Origin: Tetradesmus obliquus | Lineage: Eukaryota > Chlorophyta > Chlorophyceae > Sphaeropleales > Scenedesmaceae | Reading direction: 5' to 3' | DNA: 64,000 nucleotides | Assembly: GCA_030272155.1 (NCBI GenBank) | Contig: CP126192.1 | Span: 4,188,501-4,252,500 of the forward strand | In this document: piece after piece, positions 14,950-26,923 of the stretch | Layout of the letters: every line of letters starts with the position of its first letter | Position numbering within the stretch: position 1 is the stretch's first letter | Notes under the pieces: generated by a model | What the model was told of the DNA's origin: nothing | The model's input: only the letters and a program-made list of their open reading frames with translations | The model's database searches: none | Made by a program: the position numbers and the translations under genes

Positions 14950-17897
14950 GCAACAGCTGGCGCAGCAGCTGCTGGTGCAGCGATGGCGGCAGAAGCGGCA
15001 GCGGCTGGCATAGCAGCACGTTGGTGGCAGCAGGTTGCAGCGTTGGCGCCAGCTGCGGCAGCGGCTGCATTGCTGTGGTCCAGGGTGTAGTGCGGCGTGT
15101 ACTTTCAGCTGTGTGTTTGTGACCCTGGGGGCGTGTGACTGTTGTGCGTGTATACTGTACTAGACCTGAACAGGTGTACTTCCTTCGGGTGTTTTGACTC
15201 GAGCATTTAGACGTCCAGGTGGTGTGTGGGTGATGGCCACAGGCTGGACAACTTCATTACCTGCGTTTTCAGCAGCTCAGCCCCATGGTGCGTCTGCTCG
15301 TCATGGAGCATTCAGCACATTACGATCTGGCATTGTGACTACTCGTCCTTTGGCAGCCATAGGCTGCGGCCAGAGAGCTGCATAAAGGCGTCCTGTATGT
15401 ACGCCTGTGCCGGGAAGTGTTGGTCGCATGGCACGGCAGCGTTGTAGCTCAGATGCCCTGAATAAGGGCACACCTGCGGTGCTCTGCTGATCGCCCCGCA
15501 CTTAGGAGCTGGTGATTCGTTGTGGTGGTGGCAGATGTCGTGCAAGCGTCACACGGCGTGACTGCGTGTGCAGTGGCTGTCCTGACCGCCATGTTCCGTT
15601 TGACAAGGCTGGGCGTGACGCTGTTGCAGCCTGTAACTCATCGGCCGTGGATGCTCAACAGCGGTACAGAAGTGACTGCTGCAAGAGGTCCCTTTGTGGT
15701 CGTTTGGTGACGACAGCAATATTAGACGCTCCCAGAGTCAGGCTGACTCTCTCCCTGGCCGAGGCAGCCACTCACAATGTGTGTGTTATACGACGGGAAC
15801 ACATCCCATTTGAAAGCCAATGACAGGCTCATGGGGCAATTCAGTGTTCATCGTGAACGGCACAGATCTTTTGCTTGCTAGCCGCCGCCGTGTGTGCGAA
15901 GATGCACCAGGATACTTGTAACGTCCCTGTAGTGCCTACGCTCACCTGTGTACACCTGCGCACGGTGTGCAGCCCAACATCATTGTACACCTTCTGCAGC
16001 CTTAGCCCCAGGGTTGACTTTCACTGGTGGCAGGTCCCTCCCCGGTGCTTCCTGTGCCTGCTCAGCAGGCTGCTCTGCGCTGCGCATGCATGTTTCTCCT
16101 GGAAGCTGCCGGATCTGTGAGATCCTTCAACGGCAATCCATGCCTCATCAGCAAATTACAAAATCAGGCCATAGCAACAACGCTACCGGCCGTGGCTACT
16201 GACTCAGATCTTGCATCGTGTATTGTGTTGACCGCGCAACTGACTCACTCAGTCACTCATACACACAGAAGCTCTGACACAAACATATCATGGTCCACAA
16301 TATGCTGTAGCAGTAGCGTGCACACCATCAACGACGAAGGCTGCCGAGAGTGCCACTGCGTGTAGCCTGCTAGGCAAGTAGCCCTCGTCCCCTTCCAAAG
16401 GAGAGACTGAAGTACGAATACGCCAGCAACACAATTGTCACAGCCAGCTGATAGGCAAAGCCAGCCTGGCAAACGAGAGCAAGGTTCACCCATCTCTACA
16501 GCCAAGTGTGTATCTGAAACCATATCCACCAGACCTGCAGAAGCATCTCAGCAGTGGTTTATCACCACCCAGCTGATCAAGCCTGTCAAAACACATACCA
16601 CGCCTAGCCGACAAAACACCTGACAGTGTCTCTCTGCGTGCACAGCGCCGCAAACCACACACTACATACATGCTTCACCAAGCAATGCAGCGGTGTCTCA
16701 CTGAGAGCTGGCAGCTGCTGGAAAGTTTTCCAGGGCAGAAGTGCAGAGCGATCGCACCGTGTCATGCACCTGCTGGCTGTCACCAGAGAGGAAGCCTTCA
16801 ACAGATGCAGCACAACATCCCAGCAGCAGCCGTTGCCATCCTGAAATATTGAGAAACTGTTCTGTCAAAGCTGCAGAGATAGCCACACCCAGTGTGGTGT
16901 ACACTCCAGGAGCAACAGGCGGCATCCAGCAGCTTTGAATCACATGCCCACAGGTTGAGCCTGTTTGTTGCAGGCGCATGCCACGCACCACACGCAGCAT
17001 CACGTGCCACGCGTAATGCTCATTACAGCATGCTAGCTGAAGAAAGATTCCCACCTAACCCATAAGAGCAGCCAGCAGATCCGCCTAAGCATCAAGCGGT
17101 ACTGCGGCAACTAGCAGTGTTACAACAACCGCTGCAGTGCGCTGCCAATGCACACGCAACTCCTTCACGTGTGTGCTGTGCCAGGCACGCCACACCTGTG
17201 GTGGGGCAGTGCCCATGGCTGGCCTATCAACAAGTATACTTGGTTAAACAACCTGCCGTACTGTCTGTTCATGCAAGATATGACTTGGCGCAGGCACCAC
17301 CACTTTCCTGGCCTCTCAGTACTCACTAAACAAAAGAAACTTCCAAGCAAGCCAAAAAGTCATGCAGCTGATGCCGCCCGTGCTGCACCACGTCACATGC
17401 TGTAGCTGGGAACATGCAAGTAGCAACCCCGTGCCCTGTTACCAGCCCTGTTAATGCTGGACAGAGCTGTTCACAGCCAGCATCTGCGACACACCTAAAC
17501 CTCAGCTTGAACTGCAAAACCTGTAATGCATGCCGCGGCACATATGAAGCACCTTTCATTTGCGAACAGCTACAAAGAAGCCGGTGTCCAGGCAAATTGA
17601 AGGGTGATCAATCCTCATGCAAGTATTCTGTTGGCTGCTGCTCCTCTGGCGGTGCAGTGATTGCCAACGCCCGCCATTTAAACATACGCAGGCGGTACAA
17701 ATATATCTGGTTGTGACCGTGTACAGCACAACTGCATGTGGTGGAAGATCCACCAGCCGTCACCTTGTCAGACATTGCCGCAGCAGAGATGAAGACATTC
17801 TTGGGCCGCAACACATGCGCCTCACGCGCCTGCACAAATCCAAGCTCGCAAGTTTTAAGCAGAGGCGAACAAGCACAAGTAGTGTGCAAGAGCGTGC
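14950..17897. other. Convergent intergenic region, no recognised gene
   Basis: The 2.9 kb between the MAP kinase stop (+) and the exporter stop (-) should hold both 3' untranslated regions. Short open frames occur on both strands but none resembles a known protein or chains across plausible splice sites. TGTAA motifs occur at about 15632 and 15914. No tRNA, transposon or long repeat was recognised. Confidence 0.5.
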
Positions 17898-20363
17898 TTA
17901 GCTGCTGCCACGGGTGCCAACCAAGCTTGACAACTCCCGCATGCTGCACTGCCTGCGGTGTATCTGAATAAACGCTGCGGCTGCAACGACGGTGTATCCG
18001 GCTGCCAGCGCAATGCAGTACACGTGAATGCCAATGGAGCCAACAACAGCAGAACCTGCCAGCATGATGCCTGCTGATGCTATAAAGAGAATGGCATTCA
18101 AGCCTGCTGTAGCTGTGGACGCAGCATGCTGCTTGAGGATCGTCACATAGCCCAGCAAAGCCGGGAAGAATGCTCCCATTGCCAGTCCCATTAGGAACAT
18201 CCCTATGTACAGCACAGCTAGGTTTGCCTTGAAGTGAGCGCCCAGGCCGTAACAAAGCAGCCCAGGCACCACCAGCATTGTGGCCATGTTGTTATAAGTG
18301 AGCCGCAGCATGGGGTCCCCGCCTGACCTGGCAGCCATCCAGTCAAACATGCGGCCGCCAGCTAGCGAAGCAATCATCGCTGCAACGCCCGCCGGCAGGA
18401 ACGACACGCCGATGCCAACTTGCGTCATGCGGTGCGGTGCTCGAGTCAGCACCCCAGGTAGCTCCACCACGCAGCTGTATGCAGATGCAAACACCAGCAG
18501 ACCCACCAGGAAGTGCAGCAGAACATCACGCTGAAACACCACCGCCATGGCAACCCACGGCGGCCGGAACACCGGCCGGCTCGCGGCAATCTCCCGCGCC
18601 TCGCTGAGTGCTGCTGCTGCTGCCGGGTCCTTGGCGCGCAGCGCTGCCAGCCGCTTGTACTGCATTGTCTCTGGCAGGGCCAGCGCCACCATAGGTATGA
18701 TGAGTGCTGAGAACAGCGCCAGTGCAATGAAGGTTGCCCGCCAGCCAAAGTACTGGCTGATGAAGCCGCCCAGCAGCGGGCCTACCACAGGGCCTGCAGG
18801 AACAGCAGCAGGATAGGAGAGCCCAGGGGATGTCAGCAAGATAGCAATCCCTGGGGAAATCTGTCAGCATGCAGCCGCAGGCTGTACCCAGCAGGCTGCT
18901 TCAGTGCCCTGCTAGTATGCTATGCCTGCATTGACTGTCATCGCAGTGTCAGCTTTGTACCGGCTGGCGCACGTTAGCATGCAGTTTGTTTGCGCTGCAT
19001 GCAGTGACGGCAGTCCCAGATACAAATATCAGCAGGTTGCCCTCAGCTGTAATCAGCAAGCTGTTTGTAGCAGCGCCTGCAAATCGTCAGACTGTTGATG
19101 CCATGCGCACGCAACCTACGTTGTGATGCATGTGCACGCGCACTTACCTGCTAATGTGGGCAGCGCCTGTATGCCTAGCGCCACTCCGCGCTCAGCAGGG
19201 CACCACACGTCTGACACCACGCCGGTGGCTGTGGTGCGGTACGCGCCTAGGGCTGCGCCTTGCAGCACCCGGAACACCAGCAGCATGCTGATTGAGCGTG
19301 CAAAGATGCAGCCGAGGCTGCACAGCACGGCACGGCACGGCACGGCAGACAGCGTGTGTTGCGTCAGCTGGCGGTGCTCTTTGTACATGGCACTAATCAT
19401 TTGTACAAGGCGCTAATGTGCATGACATGACACAACCTAGCAGCACAGCATCATTTGTGGTGATGTTATTAGCGGGGCATGCTTCGGGCATGTGCACCGC
19501 CATACTGTATGCACGGGACATCAGTACCAGCCAGTCTTGCTGCTGTCACCTGAAGGCGGAGTACAGCAGCGTCGAGGCGATGTACACGACCCTCCTGCCC
19601 CACACGTCACTGGCTGGTCCCCACAGCAGGCTGAATAGGCCCAGCGAAATGGAGCCGACTGCCACCACTGCCGTGGCCATGACGCTGCTGGTGTGGAACT
19701 CCAGCTGCAGGGCCTGCAACAGCAGCAAGAAGCGTTGATCATGCGGCTCTGCCCATCAGGTGAAATAATGAAAAGACAGAGACAACTAAACTGCAGAGGT
19801 CCATCATGTGAGGACAGACTTCAGAGTATGAGCTGCTGGCAGATGGATAGATAGAGGGGTTACACGGTGTGTTCATGCGGTATACGCCACCACAGACACC
19901 TGGTAAAATAGGAAGCTGCTGGCAGACTGCAGGTGCATGCTCGCCACCTTGGCTGACGTGGGACACAACATGGCTGTTTGTTTTCTCTCCAACCAGGTGT
20001 GCGGGGAGCACCACACTTCTACCAGCACCAACTGCTTATAGTCAAATAACAGCCGCCCGCGCTCACTTTGAGGCCAGGCAGGATGATGCAGTCATTGAAC
20101 GGCGCCAGGCACTGCGCGATGCTGATGACCGCCAAGATGATGCCCCGCCGCCGCCTGCTGTACAAGCTGTACAGGCTACTGCTTGATGCTGAGAGCTCCA
20201 ATTGAATGTGGCCGTCGCACGTGCTGGGGTCTGTGCCGCTGGTGCTGCTGCTGCCATCAACACCTTTGCTGGTGATCAGGCATGGGCCTGTCTGCTGCTG
20301 ATCATGTCGCGTCGCTGCTGCTGCGTCATTTGCTGTGCCACCATCATGCTCCTGCGCTCCCAT
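17898..20363 (-). CDS. Major facilitator superfamily exporter, DHA1-like
   Basis: Four exons join in phase: 20363-20067, 19713-19550, 19317-19148 and 18793-17898, giving 508 residues. After a hydrophilic head of about 75 residues come roughly twelve membrane segments. The loop between helices 2 and 3 has GPASDVWGRRVVY, the MFS motif A. FRVLQGAALGAY lies in helix 4, and GPVVGPLLGGF matches the antiporter motif of helix 5 found in drug:H+ antiporters. The long central loop (ALPETMQYKRLAALRAKDPA) follows helix 6. These features point to a proton-coupled exporter of the DHA1 group, of unknown substrate, in the plasma membrane or vacuole. Intron 1 carries a 70-bp insertion flanked by direct repeats, and intron 2 has a pentanucleotide repeat just before its acceptor. 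Start chosen as the first ATG in the open exon. Confidence 0.9.
19326..19347. repeat. Pentanucleotide repeat (CACGG)n
   Basis: About four and a half copies of CACGG on the plus strand. On the minus strand, the sense of the exporter gene, this reads as a CCGTG repeat directly before the acceptor of the exon at 19317-19148, so it takes the place of the polypyrimidine tract. Confidence 0.75.
19831..19926. mobile_element. Short inserted element, copy A, with 13-bp direct repeats
   Basis: The 13-base sequence AGCTGCTGGCAGA occurs at 19831-19843 and again at 19914-19926. The 70 bases between them include 19849-19899, which match 61869-61918 with about four differences. The arrangement is that of an insertion with a target-site duplication. 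Read on the minus strand the element ends in a short CTAT repeat, as LINE or SINE 3' tails often do. It lies in intron 1 of the MFS exporter, in antisense orientation to its own likely tail on the plus strand. The family is not identified. Confidence 0.6.
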
Positions 20364-21027
20364 AGACAAACGTAGCTAGCACGACGTTGCTCGTATCCCA
20401 GCTGCAAGCAATATGTACACGATAGGCTTGTGTGCACACGGATTCCAGCGGATCGCCCGTCCAACAGAGCAGCACGTGCCGTGCTCAGTTCGCACGTCAA
20501 GTGATCGAGACGTTCAGGTTGTTTCAACGGTATGCTTTCATCGGTGGCGGGAGCTGCTGGACCAACACGCCGGTGTCACACAGCTAGTTGTAGCAGCTGC
20601 TAAGAGATGCTGCTGTCTGCTTCCCTGTAATAATCAAGCACATAGCCAAGGACCGTATTTCTGCCCTGTGGTAGCGTGTTCGCAGACCTGTCGCAACGTG
20701 CCGGACATGGGCGGTGGCTATTACTACTCTTCAGCAGGCTCACAACGACAAAAGGGCCTCAAAGTATTGTCCAACATTTGATGAGATGACTACCGACGCC
20801 GTCATACCTTTGGGCATAAAGCAATGGCTGCGCCCATAACTGTGATGACGAGGGCAAATTACCCTACGCCCACTGAGGCAGTTACGCAGCAGACTACAGG
20901 CTCGCAAGCCCCAGGCTGAAGCAAAACATGCCGAAATATGTTTCAATAACACACGGTTGTCGGCTTCCACGACTTCTCTGCAGTAATGTGCACTTCACCC
21001 GTAGGGGCTCCCCTGCCTGGCTGACCT
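20364..21027. other. Intergenic region upstream of MFS exporter
   Basis: Lies between the stop of the Tic40-like gene and the start of the exporter, both on the minus strand, so it holds the exporter promoter and the Tic40-like 3' end. No recognisable motif was seen. Confidence 0.5.
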
Positions 21028-22819
21028 TCACTTTTTGGGCGGTGGCTGCACCATTTCCTTGAGTTCCTGCACAAGAACAGCAAAAATATCCAGGCATATG
21101 GGAGCCTTGCACCACAGCAGGCAGCCCTGGCAGGTTTTGGCAGGGCTGCAGCTAGCTTCTTGCCGCAGTGGCATCATGCACAGGGGGCACATCCGCTGCC
21201 AGCGGTAGCATGCAGCGTCTAGAGTTGAGCACTGCTTGCTGAGGCAACAACCACCAAAGTCCTAGCCCCTCACACTTACGACATGATATTAGCATACGCT
21301 CTCAGCAGAAGCCGTCCTGTATGTGGCGTGGCAGTAGCTGTGCGCCAGGGCTGCCATCAAAGTGATGTAATGGCCCTCATAACCAGCAGGTCCGCATAAA
21401 TCATAATGCAAGGCTATTAGTGCCAAACCAACCTCTGAACACTGCACGTGCTGTAACACACAGGCTGCTGCACCACCATGCACCCACCTTGATTGCGCTC
21501 ATCACATCGCTGTTGAAAAGGTACTTGACAATCTTCCACGGCTGCTGTGACACCTCCTGCAGCGCCTGCTGCACCTGCAGCACCACATCGAACAGCAGCA
21601 CAAAGCATCATCTGCTTGCCAACCATTATCCTGCAGCACGCTCGCGTTTCATTGTACCAGCAGTAACGGCAACAGCTGCTAGGTCCGGCAGTCTGCCGAC
21701 CTGCATGGCCAGCAACCTGGCATTGGCGACCCTTACTCTAAAAAGCGTGCAACTCATCGACACCATCTTCATAATAGCCCAACCAGCAACTGCTTCGCAG
21801 CTGAAAAAGTATGCAAATTCCATGTTTGCAGCGCGCCTGAAAGCTCACCTTAGGGTCCTGGAACTTCTGCAGCAGCTCCGGCCGCTGCATCAGCCGCTGC
21901 ATGAGGTCCTGAGGGCTCATGCCCAGCTGCGCCTGCACTGCAGAGGCGCTGGGGAACGGCATGGCGCTGCCGGCTGCGGCATCGCTGCTGATGCTGCTGA
22001 TGCTGCCACTGGTGCCGCTGCTGGCCTGCTCACAGGCACAAGGAAGGAGAGTCAGTACTACACAGTCAGCAGAAAGTTGCAGCAATGGACACAACACGAG
22101 CAATGCGGCCCTGCTGCTGCTTGCTGGGGAGCTTCTTAAGTGCAACAATAGCAGTGGGACTGAGACCACCCAGAGCCATCCTGGTATCTCGCAACAGCAG
22201 AAACTGCAGCAAGCCACGCGGTACAGTCACGCTGTGCTACACTGCAATACAGACTAGCAGCTAAGCCCCTCGACACACCACTCTGCCAGCCAGCCAGCAG
22301 CAGTGCACGCACCTGCTGCTCCTGTTCCTGCTGCACCTTCTGGATGATGTCTCCTGCCTCCATGGCTGCTTCCACCACCTCTTGGTCGCCGGAGTACTTC
22401 TTCAGAGCTTCAGGCCCGTTGCTGCAACACGACACAGCACAGCACCGCCCAAACATCAGATGAGTGCAAATATGGGTGCCACCAGGTCACTTGCATCAGC
22501 GCCAGCCAGGCGCAGCACAATCGGCCATGTCCACGACTCCCCTCCCCCTCTCCCCCACGCACCACACACATGTGCTGTGTACTTTCGTCCTTTCACATAT
22601 GCAGTGCAGCAGCAGCAGCAGCAGCAGCCCACCTGGCCATGTCCATAAGCGCGGCCAGCACGCGTGGGTTGTTCATGCGCTGGCTCAGGCTGGGGCTGGC
22701 GCTGAAGCGCTCCAGCAGCGCTGCAGGCTCCAGCCCGCTGCGCTGCGTGGCAGCAATGCCTGCGGCCATCTGGGAAGGGTCCAGCCCAGCAAACATCTTG
22801 TCCAGGCCCTGCAGCAGCA

Positions 22820-22851
<32 letters not shown>

Positions 22852-23868
22852 GGCAGCGGCAGCGGCAGCGGCAGCAGCAGCAGCGGCGGCAGCTGCATAA
22901 GGCCAAGCACATGAAGGTGCTGCTGGGCCTGTGCACTGGCTCCAGCAAGGATGTGTGCTGATGACATGCCAGGAAGGGGTTGGGTGCAGATGGTATGCTT
23001 GCACTGCTGCAGGGACTGACACACATGCTACGGCACTTCTGCAGACCTCTGTGCAACAGCTGCTGCGGCCTGAACACGCATTGCAGCATCACCAGATGCT
23101 AACGTCCCTACACAGCAGCACTCATGCCTGCTTGAGCTGCCAGCAGTACCCCAGCAGCCGCTGCTGCTGCTGCTGCTGAAGCTGCTTGGCACATGGCAGG
23201 TGCCGCTCACTCACCGACTGCTGCGCAATCGACGCGATGCGAGCGCGCACTTCCTGGTTGGCCATCATTGCGCGCAGCACCTCGGGGCGCTGCATGTGCG
23301 GCGGCAGGCGTGATAGCAGCAGCTGCTGCATGGCGGGGTCCTGCATCATGACCTCCATCATGCTGCTGAGCTGGTCAACGACCTGCTCGCTGCTGCCGCT
23401 GCCGCTGCTGCTGTTGCTGGGGCTGCTGCTGGGGCTGTTGCTGGGGTTGTCGCTGCTGCTGGTGCCTGCATGCACCAAGCAGCGGACAAATATTGCACAC
23501 AGTGGACAATGCGTTGCAATGAATGATTTTGGCAAGGTACACTACACGATATGGATCAGCAACAGAGTGCCGCGCTGCAGATAGCACAATTGCCAGGACA
23601 CGACGCAACAAGGTCGGTCATATTTGCTTGTAACAGGCCATGGCTTCAGAGTTGTTGTCCTACCTGCGCTGCTGCTGAAGCATGCATGCTGCGCAAGAGC
23701 ACCAGGGCTGTAGGCGTGCCAGCTGTGCATTGCCTGCTGAGCTGCCGTGGCGCCAGCAGACGCTGCTGCTACTGCTGGTGCAGCATGCACGGCATGTGAC
23801 GTGTTGCGGCCTGCTAGAAGCCACGCCGATCTCCTCAGCAGCTGAGATGCACAGCGAATCCTCGTCAT
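21028..23868 (-). CDS. Tic40-like STI1-repeat protein, organelle-targeted
   Basis: Seven exons join in phase: 23868-23664, 23465-23215, 22808-22633, 22421-22313, 22025-21849, 21574-21488 and 21066-21028, giving 347 residues. The first 68 residues (MTRIRCASQLLRRSAWLLAG onward) are Arg/Ala/Ser-rich and amphipathic, ending HACFSSSAG, like a mitochondrial or algal plastid presequence. The rest carries NP/DP-containing STI1 (Hop/Hip-type) repeats: MMEVMMQDPAMQQLL, LPPHMQRPEVLRAMMANQEV, then ALLERFSASPSLSQRMNNPR with ALMDMASNGPEALKKY. That order and spacing match the C-terminal co-chaperone region of chloroplast Tic40, which stimulates Hsp93 during import. A further STI1-like unit (LMQRPELLQKFQDPKVQQAL) follows a Ser-rich linker, and the protein ends KEMVQPPPKK. 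No transmembrane helix is visible, unlike Tic40, so it may be a soluble relative. Confidence 0.72.
22809..22885. repeat. CAG/CNG trinucleotide repeat at an intron acceptor
   Basis: About 25 consecutive CAG-type triplets (CAG, AAG and CGG variants) on the plus strand. In the sense of the Tic40-like gene they read as CTG/CCG triplets ending exactly at the acceptor of the exon 22808-22633, and they take the place of a polypyrimidine tract. Confidence 0.85.
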
Positions 23869-24330
23869 GGCAGCAGCAGCAGCAGCAGTAGCGGTGACAC
23901 AAAAAGGAGATGCTTGTATTACAGCGTGCGAAATTGTATTAACTGCAGCTTTTGACGTTATCGTGACGATACGCACGATGACCTGGGTGACCTGCTGGCA
24001 TTAAATGCAAGCAAGAGACCTAGGTGACACCGTTTGTCACCCTCAGCAGTGTTCAGCGTTTTGTGCATGTTCAAACGTGTTTATTGTTTTGCAAACCATC
24101 GAACTGTTTTCCAGGATTTGATATACACAGATTCTGTTGTAGTGACGTTGCCTGCTTCGGCATCAACGCATCAACACCGCCGAGCCGTCATTGACTTCCC
24201 TGCAACTCAGTCACAGGAAAATTCATAGCCAAAATCAATGGAAGTCTGGTGTAGAACAATGTGACCGTGGCATGTACAGCCCAAGGAACGGCACAGCCCC
24301 GGGAACGAGGGCATCATCAGTGAGAGCAAG
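23869..24330. promoter_or_regulatory. Divergent intergenic region, Tic40-like / DMT transporter
   Basis: The 462 bases separate two divergent start codons, so both promoters and leaders must lie here. The sequence is more AT-rich than the flanking exons. No specific motif could be assigned. Confidence 0.5.
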
Positions 24331-26486
24331 ATGTCTGATTTAGAGTACCCGCTGTTAGCGCCCACAAAGAAACATAGAGATGAAGGATGTGTCACAGGGA
24401 TCGTCAGGTGAGACCAAGCCCGATGCAGCTGTCTTGACTGCTGGCTCTGCCACTGCTGCTGCTGGTGGTGGGGGTGCTGCTGCTGCTGCTGTTACTGCTT
24501 TGCTGCTCGCCTCCGGCAGGGATGTAGTGCAGCAGGCGTGGCAAATACAAATCAAAATTAGCTTAACTAGCTCTTAGTGCACCAAGATTTGCCAGCAAGT
24601 GCCAGTTGTGTGCAGCTGTCGGCAGCATGCAGGGCTCTCTGTTGCCAGGTCAGCACCGAATGCGGCACTGCACACTGCATGCAGAGTCCTGCATGCACAC
24701 TGGAACCAACACTGCCTTGGCGCATATTTCAGAAAAGAACAATTCATGCTGTGCCCTCCCGCCCGCACTACTGCAGGGGGCTGTGGTCCTCCGGCAACTT
24801 CATCATCACGCTTGCAGCCATCGTGTGCAGCGCCATCGCGCTGTTCATCAAGCAGCTGCACGGCAGCGTGCCTGCTGTGCAGATCACCCTCATCAGCAGC
24901 TGCATCTCATGGCTGCTGACCACAGCGTGGCTGCTGCTAGTGGGTGAGGAGCTACGGAGCCTGGTGCGGCGGCAGGTGCCGCTGCTCGTGCTGCGGGGTG
25001 CCCTGGGTGCAGCAACATCCATCCTGTACTACCAAAGCATCCAAATGCTGCGGATGAATGAGGCCGTCACGGTGTTCTTTACGAATCCAGCAATGGCGGC
25101 GCTGCTGGATTACCTGATCAATGGGAAGGTCATCAGGCTAGGGACTGTGGCTGGCATTGCCCTTGCAATTGGTGGTGTGGTGCTGGTGGGTTGCCCCACC
25201 TGCCAGTTTGCCGGCGCATTTGGTGCTATGAGCACAACACATCTGCTGGGCATCTGCTATGGGCTGGGAGGCGCAGCTGCCAATGCTGGCGGCTACATCG
25301 CAGTACACAAGATCGGCGCGGACGTGCCGTTTGTCGTGCTCATGTGGTGGTGAGCAGTTGAACGCAGCAGCAGAAGGCGTGCAAGTCAACCAGGCAGCCA
25401 GCGAGCTAGGCCGCCAGCTAGCTAGCCAGCCAGGCAGTTAGCTACTCGTAGGAGCAACAGCCTAAGCAAATAAGCAAGTCATACAACTGGTGTGCTTCAG
25501 CAAGCTCGCCGTCAGCGCAGCTGCCAGCACCTTTTTTGCACATGAGATGACCAGCCCTGTCAATCAGCAAAGGCAGCCATCTCATATCACTTTGTCCCCC
25601 ATCAAGCAGCAGCAGCTCAACAACCTAACCCACTGCTCTGGGTGCACCATGCTGCAGGTACCATACGCTGGTGACGCTAGGCTCGCTGCCCTGCATGCTG
25701 CTGGCGCTGCCATTGGCAGATGTGGTGCTGCCCAGTTGGCAGCAGGCGGGCTGGATTGCGGCAGTGGCTGCAGCGCACTTCCTGGGCCAGCTGCTGCTGA
25801 ACCGCGGCTTCAACCTGGACGATGCAACGCACGGCTCAGCAGTGTTCGCGCAGCAGGTGGGCTTGCACGGGTGGCTGAGCACGCCCCTGCACTTTTGCAA
25901 CAACTTCAAGAAACTGCTGTATGATTGGTGACATGATGATGATGAGGCTGCAGAGCGTTCATGCACAGTGTAGCTCACGCCTGGTTGCTGATGCATGTTC
26001 GCCTTGTCTTTCCCTGCAAGGACCTCGACTTTGAGCTGCTGATTGGAGCTGTTGCAGCAGCACAAGCGCTTCCTGCCTTCACAGAATCATTCTGTTGGTA
26101 ACTCGGCTGCCTGCCGCTGCCTGCCTGCTGTGCAGGTGCTGTGGAGCACGCTATGGTCAGTGGCCATCATGCACCACAACCTGCAGCTGTGTGCTGGCCT
26201 GGGCTCCGCCAGCATCCTGATCGGCGTGGTGCTGGTCACGCAAAGCAGCGGCATGGATGTAGAGGAGCAGCAGCTGGAGGAGCAGCGGACCCTGTCCACG
26301 CTGGAGCACCGTGTGCTGAGCGGAGCAGCCAGCCCATTGGCAGTGCTAGCGCGTGCTGGGTCACTGCCGGGTAGTTTGTGGCTGGGGCATCGCAGCAGTA
26401 AGAACTCGAGATCGGTTGCAGGCATGTCACCTACTGCAGTCGGGCAGAGTAGCGGCATGACACGGACTTTCACCACAGAATGGTGA
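24331..26486 (+). CDS. EamA/DMT-family membrane transporter
   Basis: Four exons join in phase: 24331-24407, 24777-25349, 25658-25856 and 26136-26486, giving 399 residues. The start at 24331 (MSDLEYPLLAPTKKH) is chosen because only its frame splices into exon 2. An ATG at 24380 lies in another frame and fails. About ten hydrophobic helices follow in two halves. Landmarks are FIITLAAIVCSAIALFIK, LRGALGAATSILYYQSIQML, LADVVLPSWQQAGWIAAVAA and GLGSASILIGVVLVTQS, typical of drug/metabolite transporters near SLC35G and plant EamA proteins. The substrate is unknown. The EYPLLAP head resembles an acidic dileucine sorting signal, so a vacuolar or endosomal membrane is possible. The C-terminal 90 residues are hydrophilic and Ser-rich. 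The gene converges on TPX2. Confidence 0.88.
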
Positions 26487-26714
26487 TATGTGACACAAGC
26501 TTGGGTTCTGTCTCGCGTCCGATGGCGTTAGTGTCGTTTGCAGATGCACTGTATCTTGAGAAAGGGTTGTGCCTGCTGTTGCTCTGAAATCCGGTTACTC
26601 TGATTGGTATAACCCACCATTCAACTTGACAGCAAAAGGGTGCCTGTACCCCCTCCAAAGGTGCCTGGCAACCACAGAAAAGGTGGCTGGTGCACAATAC
26701 GCTGCACCCTGCTG

Positions 26715-26728
26715 GTATGGTACCATAC
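26715..26728. repeat. 14-bp perfect palindrome
   Basis: GTATGGTACCATAC reads the same on both strands, with no spacer. It lies in the 3' region of the transporter gene. Significance unknown. Confidence 0.7.
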
Positions 26729-26784
26729 ATGTGGTGATATTATATTGATGACGGACCCCCTGGCACACTTGCAGCTAGCAGGTA

Positions 26785-26827
26785 GCATGCATGTCCAAAT
26801 TGCATGCATGTCCAAATTGCATGCATG
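26785..26827. repeat. 17-bp tandem repeat, 2.5 copies
   Basis: The unit GCATGCATGTCCAAATT occurs at 26785-26801 and 26802-26818, followed by a partial third copy of nine bases. Each unit begins with the self-complementary GCATGC. Confidence 0.85.
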
Positions 26828-26918
26828 CAGGCCGCATCACCATGTGCTGATGCAACACAGATAGCCAGCTACGCCAGGCAATGGCAGCTACTGCTAAACT
26901 TGCTGTTGATAACACTAT

Positions 26919-26923
26919 TGTAA
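26919..26923 (+). terminator. Candidate TGTAA polyadenylation signal, DMT gene
   Basis: A TGTAA pentamer lies about 430 bases after the transporter stop. The distance is plausible for a long 3' untranslated region, but the motif is short and may be coincidental. Confidence 0.25.

Noticed and set aside
14950-17897. Several 60-115 residue open frames between MAPK and MFS genes
   Set aside because: They overlap each other on both strands, have no recognisable motifs and do not chain by splice phase.
22456-23022. 188-residue Ala-rich minus-strand frame over the CAG repeat
   Set aside because: It is the shadow of a trinucleotide repeat; the Tic40-like exon in another frame explains the coding signal.
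24380-24577. ATG at 24380 as start of the DMT transporter
   Set aside because: Its frame reaches the donor at 24408 in the wrong phase for exon 2; the ATG at 24331 splices cleanly.
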